Part shown: piece by piece, positions 14,405 through 19,347 of the stretch
Numbering within the stretch: position 1 is the first letter of the stretch
Layout: the number at the start of each line of letters is the position of its first letter
Assembly: GCA_934215405.1 (NCBI GenBank)
Contig: CAKPZU010000026.1
Location: 1 to 19,347, forward strand
DNA: 19,347 bases
From: an uncultured Bacilli bacterium
GTDB taxonomy: Bacteria; Bacillota_I; Bacilli_A; RFN20; CAG-631
Reading direction: 5' to 3'
The notes under the pieces: generated by a model
Told to the model about the DNA's origin: nothing
Databases searched by the model: none
The model's input: only the letters and a program-made list of their open reading frames with translations
Program-made: the position numbers and the translations under genes

Positions 14405-17155
14405 ATGAAAAATAAAAAATTATTAAGCTTATTATTACTATCAACTATGCTAGTAGTTGGTGCATGTAACAATAATTCATCATCTAATAGTGCTGATTCT
14501 TCTAATAATTTTAGTGATACAAGTGATAAAACAAGCAACTCATCTACTAATGGTGAAAATTCAAGTAGTAGTTCTACATCTTCTTCAAATATTGAAGAAA
14601 GTAGTTCACAAGCACCTATTGAAAGTGTTATTAGGGTTGTGGCTGATACTACTAAGATAACTTATGAGTGTGTTGAAAAAGCTTTTACAAATGATGTTGT
14701 TGAAATTAAAGTTACAGCTAAAGATGGCTATATGATTACATCAGTAACATGTAATGGTTCACAATGTAATGGCTCAAATGGTGTTTATAAATTTGTTATG
14801 CCAAATACTTCTGCATTAATTGAAATCAATGCCGTTTTAGTTGAAACAGGAGATTATTACATTTCTGATGCTAGTGGTAATGCTATTGCTAATTTAGAAT
14901 CTGGTGAAAACGGAGTATTTGTTGCCAAAAATGTTTCATTTGATTCGAAGACTGAAGTTGCTTATAATATTAAAGGCCAAGTTTTAACAGTTAGTGAAAT
15001 CAATATTCCTAAGACATTTGCAAATTTAGACATTAAATCATCTGGTCGTGGTGGCTTTAGTGTTGCTGGAAATGCTACATATGATTTTTATTATGATCCT
15101 GCAAATGTTACATATCCTTGTTATGTAATTAGAACAAAAGTTAATACTTTACCTACATCGTCTTCTGATGTGTATAGCTTATTTGATGGCTCTGTTAGAT
15201 CGGAAAGTACTGTTCATCCTATTAATTTAAATCACGTTGAATTTAAATCAACAACTGATAATGAAGATTACACTTGGGATTTATATTCTAATAATTCTTC
15301 ATTTGCTACTGTTAAAAACTTATTTGGCAAAGAAGTAGCTTATGTATACAAAGCTCAAAAGAGTAATGTATATGAGGTAATTGACAATTATACAGAAGCA
15401 ATTTTTGGTACTTATTCTAACTATGTTGAAAGAGGCGACACTACTCCTTTTTCTGGTAAATATGATATTGTTGATACAATTGATTATGGACATAGAAATT
15501 ATCAAAAAACACAAGAATATGTTGATGTAGATGCTAATTCATATTCTCATGCTGTTGAATCATTATATTTTGATACATATTCTGCATATAATAATGGCTA
15601 TGTTAATAATATGATGGATGATGTTGATGTAATTGATGGTAGCTTTGATCCTTCAACAATGCTTCCTTCTACTACAAATCAAAAGGTTAAATCTGAATAT
15701 GTTGGAACAGATGGTGACTTTAAGGTAACAGTTAATTATTATGTAATGTGGAAAAATTCATCTTATTATTCTGAAAGCAGTGCCTATATTACATATGAAT
15801 TTGATGTAACATTTGATAAGGCTGGAGCTATTAAAGAAGGAAGTTATACTGAATATCATTTCACTGATGCTTACTTTGATTTTTCATCACAAACATTTAA
15901 AACAAATCCTGGTGCTGTAAATCCAACTCGTGCTTTATCATTCAAATATGGTTATGGAAATCCGCTTTCTGGCCAACCTAATTTTGACACAACCCCTTAC
16001 TTTATTAGTGCACTTAATGATGTTAAATATGTTGGTAAGGAAGGTAAAGAAGCAACAGTTTCTGTAAGTGAAGAGCTTAAGAATGCTGAAGGTAAGGAAG
16101 GCGACTTTAATCATTATGGATTATCGTTTACTTATTTACCTGAAACTGCTTTAGATTCATGGCAATATGGAATTTCTGCATCATTAAATAAAGATGCCAT
16201 TTATAGAAAAAGAGCTGATACACCATATGAATTTGTTGCAATTGGCTTTGGTACTTCAACATTAACAATTGATAACCATACAGCTAATGCTTCTTCTGTT
16301 AAAGCAACATATGATTTAACTGTTGAAAATGTTCCATTTATTATTAGTGCTTATATGAATACTGCAACATGTGATTCTGCTTATAGACATGAAACAATTT
16401 ATGCTAATAATGGAGAAGTTTATGCTGGAAAATCATATACTGTTCAAATGAATGCGTCAACAAAAACTCATAATACTTTAACAAATCATATGGGATTAGA
16501 ATTTAGTGTAAAGAGTGGTACATTTGTAAACACTAATGGCACTACAACAAATGCTACAAATCCTAATGATTATATTAAGTTAATTTATGATGATGAAACA
16601 GGTCTATTAACGTTTGACTTAAAGAAAACTGTAATCCCAAGTGATGTTAAGCATTTAACATTAACTATTTCAATTGATTCTAAGTTCACATCTGAAGAAA
16701 TTTGGAGAAACAGCGAAATTATTTTATATGTAAAACCTGGTGAAGAGGCAATTGAAAGTTTAACTGGCTCATGGTCAGCAGTAGATAGTAAATTTGCTGA
16801 TGAGATTACATTTTCTGATACAGCATCACAAACTTATAAAGGTTATAAAACTGGCGTAATTAAGTACTATAGTGATGCAACTAAATTTGATACTTATGAA
16901 TTTAGCTATTTATATGATTCTGAAAATGGAACACTTATTATGAAGCTTGATTCAATTAATAATAAAGCTATTACAGTTTCAGAATATGAATTTAAAGCTA
17001 AATTATTTGAAGATAACCAAATTGGTATTTATCTTGTTCAAAGTGTATGGGGTGGCGGCGATGATTCAACCGTAACTGAAATTATGGGTTATTCAGTAAC
17101 TGATGATGAAGGTTGGGACACAACATATTATTACGATTCTTATAAAAAGAATTAA
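14405..17155 (+). CDS. Large Ser/Asn-rich lipoprotein with InlB-repeat-like domain
   Basis: A 916-residue lipoprotein with lipobox VVGAC (Cys21) and a Ser/Asn-rich linker (22-70). Residues 75-145 resemble the beta-grasp repeats found in InlB-like adhesins: KDGYMITSVTCNGSQ (107-120) followed by GVYKFVMPNTSALIEI. From about 150 to 520 lies a long beta-rich region with many Tyr/Asp residues that I cannot assign. Residues about 550-790 contain two or more Ig-like stretches (YVGKEGKEATVSVS, YAGKSYTVQMNASTKT). The end (from LTGSWSAVDSK, about 790) looks like a small beta barrel, similar in style to the C-terminus of the previous protein. A GGGGAGG site precedes the ATG. It is last in the operon and followed by a hairpin terminator. 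It is probably a surface adhesin or glycan-binding protein (inference). Confidence 0.85.
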   Translation: MKNKKLLSLLLLSTMLVVGACNNNSSSNSADSSNNFSDTSDKTSNSSTNGENSSSSSTSSSNIEESSSQAPIESVIRVVADTTKITYECVEKAFTNDVVEIKVTAKDGYMITSVTCNGSQCNGSNGVYKFVMPNTSALIEINAVLVETGDYYISDASGNAIANLESGENGVFVAKNVSFDSKTEVAYNIKGQVLTVSEINIPKTFANLDIKSSGRGGFSVAGNATYDFYYDPANVTYPCYVIRTKVNTLPTSSSDVYSLFDGSVRSESTVHPINLNHVEFKSTTDNEDYTWDLYSNNSSFATVKNLFGKEVAYVYKAQKSNVYEVIDNYTEAIFGTYSNYVERGDTTPFSGKYDIVDTIDYGHRNYQKTQEYVDVDANSYSHAVESLYFDTYSAYNNGYVNNMMDDVDVIDGSFDPSTMLPSTTNQKVKSEYVGTDGDFKVTVNYYVMWKNSSYYSESSAYITYEFDVTFDKAGAIKEGSYTEYHFTDAYFDFSSQTFKTNPGAVNPTRALSFKYGYGNPLSGQPNFDTTPYFISALNDVKYVGKEGKEATVSVSEELKNAEGKEGDFNHYGLSFTYLPETALDSWQYGISASLNKDAIYRKRADTPYEFVAIGFGTSTLTIDNHTANASSVKATYDLTVENVPFIISAYMNTATCDSAYRHETIYANNGEVYAGKSYTVQMNASTKTHNTLTNHMGLEFSVKSGTFVNTNGTTTNATNPNDYIKLIYDDETGLLTFDLKKTVIPSDVKHLTLTISIDSKFTSEEIWRNSEIILYVKPGEEAIESLTGSWSAVDSKFADEITFSDTASQTYKGYKTGVIKYYSDATKFDTYEFSYLYDSENGTLIMKLDSINNKAITVSEYEFKAKLFEDNQIGIYLVQSVWGGGDDSTVTEIMGYSVTDDEGWDTTYYYDSYKKN

Positions 17156-17165
17156 TCTTATAATC

Positions 17166-17202
17166 AACAAAGTGATACTCTATAAAAAGTATCACTTTTG
17201 TT
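17166..17202 (+). terminator. Terminator of the surface-protein operon
   Basis: An 11-bp perfect stem (AAAGTGATACT at 17169-17179, AGTATCACTTT at 17188-17198) extends by three more pairs beyond a bulge. It has an 8-nt loop and Ts on the downstream side, and lies 10 nt after the stop. The stretch from 17203 to 17353 beyond it holds no gene or clear signal. Confidence 0.82.
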
Positions 17203-17353
17203 CATTTGTGTGCATATGTTGAATAAAAATAAAACAATATTATTATAAATTTAAATTTCATTCAATCGTTATACTGTTTTAAATTAAGAGAAAAAAAAGC
17301 ATTAATTACTTTAAAACTATATTATTTTATATGCATAATTAAACATAATCATA

Positions 17354-17377
17354 AAAAAAAGGCATTTGCCTTTTTTT
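17354..17377 (-). terminator. Terminator of the M6-protease operon
   Basis: The stem is AAAAAAAGGC (17354-17363) and GCCTTTTTTT (17368-17377) with a 4-nt loop, or GGCA-TT-TGCC read more tightly. Long A and T runs flank it, so it can work in both directions. It abuts the stop of the leftward protease gene at 17376. Confidence 0.85.
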
Positions 17378-18737
17378 AATATTTCTTTGTAATTGTAATA
17401 TTAGCAGATTCGTTATTTAAATCATTAATTATAAAATCATATTTTAATAAAGTGTTGTTATAATAATATGCTTCGTTTAACTTTTCACCACTTGTAAATA
17501 AAGTATTATCATTTGCTTTAGCACTATTAGATAAATAAGTTGAGCCAAATGATGTTGTTATTTGTGATATTAATTTATACATAGTTGTTGAATTATTATA
17601 TTTAAAGCGTCCATTTTTATTTGCATCAGCTTTTACATGTAGCATTCTAATTCCATTAACATTAAACAACTTATCAATATCATTTGCTTTAGTATTGTAA
17701 TAATATTCTAGAATAAAATATTCTTGATTTAATCCATTTTCTTCATTAAAATCATTGGCTAGAATTATATATTCTCCAGATGAAATTAATGGCTTTAAAT
17801 TAATAGTTACGCTACTATTTGTCGTGATTAGATAAGGTGAATTTGCCCAATTTAGAAGTGATTTTGTAAATGAATTATGATCACCTTTAGTATCATGATC
17901 CATTAAATCTGCCCAACCTAAACCACCTTCACTTGTACCTAGCGATGTGTTATAATCATAATAATCATCAATTCCAAACATATGAGTAATTTCATGGATT
18001 ATTGTATGTGTATCACATATAGCATTGTCAAATGTAAAGAAATCACGAGTGGCAAATATATTACTTTTAATTTTTAGATCATTAAATGTTATTGTTTCAT
18101 CATTAAAATATGAAGTATATGCCCACCATAAATCAGTAGTTCTATTAACATCCATTTTAGCATCATTTATCATAATTACACCATCAATATAACCATCATT
18201 ATTAGCATCATATTTAGAAAAATCAATACTATCCTTAAAATGGTTTAATGCTTCAATTAAAATTGTGTTTGATGTATCAATATAATTATTATTTAATGTT
18301 TCATAATATGATGTAGTTTTATTAGTGTTATAAACATCTAAAATATCAAATGTCATATCTAATTTTCCATAGCTTGATTCATCAAAAAAGTTTTTAACGC
18401 TTAGCCATTCTAAATTTTCATTTGTTTTAGAATTAAATGCATTCTCTAAATAATCTTTACTAATTGGTGTTTTGATATTAGAAAAGTGAACTGGAATTAC
18501 TAATATATTTGCTTTATTTAAAGATGGAGTTAATCCTTGCTTTCCATTGATTTTATTTAAGTCACAATTTGTATTTAATAATTTATACCCTAAAGATATT
18601 TCTTCGCTTGAGGAACTTTCTTCAATAATTGATGAGTCACTACTGCTTGATTGTAAAATACCACTAGATTCACTAGTGGTATTATTACAACCAGTAATAG
18701 ATATTATCAAAAATAATATAATATTACTTTTTTTCAT
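17376..18737 (-). CDS. M6-like zinc metalloprotease lipoprotein
   Basis: A 453-residue lipoprotein with an M6 (immune inhibitor A-type) peptidase domain. The signal ends at lipobox ITGC (Cys17), and a Ser/Glu linker follows (18-48). The catalytic core is HEITHMFGIDD (248-258): H248 and H252 are zinc ligands, E249 is the catalytic base, and D257 or D258 is the likely third ligand of the HExxHxxGxxD pattern. Upstream, DANNDGYIDG (177-186) is the calcium-loop-like stretch usual in M6 enzymes, and LMDHDTKGDHNSFTKSLLNW (278-297) matches the region after the active site. Such enzymes cleave host or environmental proteins outside the cell; the substrate is unknown. The start is 1 nt after the previous stop (TAATATG), with AAGGAA as ribosome site, so translation is coupled to the truncated upstream gene. 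Confidence 0.85.
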   Translation of the reverse strand: MKKSNIILFLIISITGCNNTTSESSGILQSSSSDSSIIEESSSSEEISLGYKLLNTNCDLNKINGKQGLTPSLNKANILVIPVHFSNIKTPISKDYLENAFNSKTNENLEWLSVKNFFDESSYGKLDMTFDILDVYNTNKTTSYYETLNNNYIDTSNTILIEALNHFKDSIDFSKYDANNDGYIDGVIMINDAKMDVNRTTDLWWAYTSYFNDETITFNDLKIKSNIFATRDFFTFDNAICDTHTIIHEITHMFGIDDYYDYNTSLGTSEGGLGWADLMDHDTKGDHNSFTKSLLNWANSPYLITTNSSVTINLKPLISSGEYIILANDFNEENGLNQEYFILEYYYNTKANDIDKLFNVNGIRMLHVKADANKNGRFKYNNSTTMYKLISQITTSFGSTYLSNSAKANDNTLFTSGEKLNEAYYYNNTLLKYDFIINDLNNESANITITKKY

Positions 18738-18738
18738 A

Positions 18739-19347
18739 TTAGTTAATTCCTTCAGGAAGAGTAAATGAAGTATTGTTAATATCTGTCAATGTATACTCCT
18801 TAATGACAGAAACAGCAGATGAAGATGTTTTGATATAGGCACTTGTAACAATTTTATCAATTGTAAATGTATGATCTTCATTTTCCTTTAAATAAATTCT
18901 TAAACCAGCATAGTTATCAGCATATTGGAATAAGCTTGCACATAATGTAGCTTCAGTTTCAGCATTCTTTGCAGTAATATATCCTTTAGCTTCATCATAA
19001 ATTAGATCTTCAGGGTCAATATTTAATAATCTGATTCTATCAAAATAAAGGTTTTGAAGATAAGCATCATAATTTTCCATACCATAACCATAAATTGTAT
19101 AATTTGTCTGAGTACCATCGTCTAAGTAATATGTTGGAGAAATTGATGTTTCCTTATCTATTAAATAGTCAACATTCTTTAATCCACTAGTGCTTTCATA
19201 TGTGTATTCGTAGTTTCCTTTTACGGCCTTTAAAGTATTAATAATATAATTGTTTTCGTATATCTTTCCATTTTGAACTAATGTCCATTTAATAGAAGAT
19301 GTGTAATTCATATCCTTTGTTGTAGCAAATAATTTTGTAAATACATC
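18739..19347 (-). CDS. C-terminal part of a secreted-type protein, unknown
   Basis: The frame is open from the window edge (19347) to a TAA at 18739-18741, so at least 202 residues are present and the N-terminus is missing. An internal Met at 19309-19311 has no ribosome site and is not the start. Composition is polar and Tyr-rich with beta strands, as in exported proteins. The end (LTDINNTSFTLPEGIN) repeats the closing strand seen twice in the secreted protein at 12023-13519. An early DMNYTSSIKWTL resembles that protein's KNYTIEVTS strand. This suggests the same fold family. It lies 1 nt upstream of the M6-like protease and probably shares its transcript; a role as partner or propeptide-like protein is possible but not shown. 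Confidence 0.75.
   Translation of the reverse strand, partial: DVFTKLFATTKDMNYTSSIKWTLVQNGKIYENNYIINTLKAVKGNYEYTYESTSGLKNVDYLIDKETSISPTYYLDDGTQTNYTIYGYGMENYDAYLQNLYFDRIRLLNIDPEDLIYDEAKGYITAKNAETEATLCASLFQYADNYAGLRIYLKENEDHTFTIDKIVTSAYIKTSSSAVSVIKEYTLTDINNTSFTLPEGIN

Noticed and set aside
1..19347. Alternative genetic code (TGA as Trp), tRNA/rRNA genes, CRISPR arrays, transposases or phage genes
   Set aside because: TGA works as a stop for several genes, Trp is TGG throughout, and no cloverleaf, spaced repeats, transposase or phage proteins are seen.

Overview
The window is about 19.3 kb of very AT-rich DNA from a low-GC Gram-positive bacterium, most likely a member of the Bacilli or a Mycoplasmatota-like relative. 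The base composition, the T-box leader in front of valS, the strong AGGAGG-type ribosome sites and the many short serine-rich lipoproteins all point that way. The standard genetic code is used: TGA ends several genes (for example rlmA and rsuA) and Trp is read from TGG, so this is not a code-4 mollicute. Placement below that level is a guess (an uncultured gut lineage would fit).

Left part (1-5190). The 3' end of an unrecognised gene meets, at a shared terminator, a leftward two-gene metal operon: a Fur-family repressor and a 10-TM ArsP_2-type permease with a His/Cys-rich loop. Its promoter is near-perfect and has a 12+12 bp palindromic operator just downstream of the -10. Rightward and divergent from it is a tightly overlapped operon: rlmA (23S rRNA G745/G748 methyltransferase), an RsuA-type pseudouridine synthase, a small two-TM protein and a MATE exporter. 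This ends at a terminator shared with a leftward AraC-family regulator.

Middle part (5190-11930). A leftward glutamine-dependent NAD+ synthetase carries an N-terminal Phd/YefM antitoxin-like domain in one reading frame. This is the most unusual feature of the window. Divergent from it, a T-box riboswitch controls valS (valyl-tRNA synthetase), followed by a CvpA-family membrane protein and a terminator.

Right part (11930-19347). This is a cell-surface region. A rightward three-gene operon encodes one secreted protein and two Ser-rich lipoproteins (one of 916 residues). It converges with a leftward pair made of a truncated secreted-type protein and an M6-like zinc metalloprotease lipoprotein. 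An (I/Y/F)NNT-containing module appears twice in the first secreted protein and once in the truncated protein, suggesting a shared family. None of the surface proteins except the protease has a function I can name.
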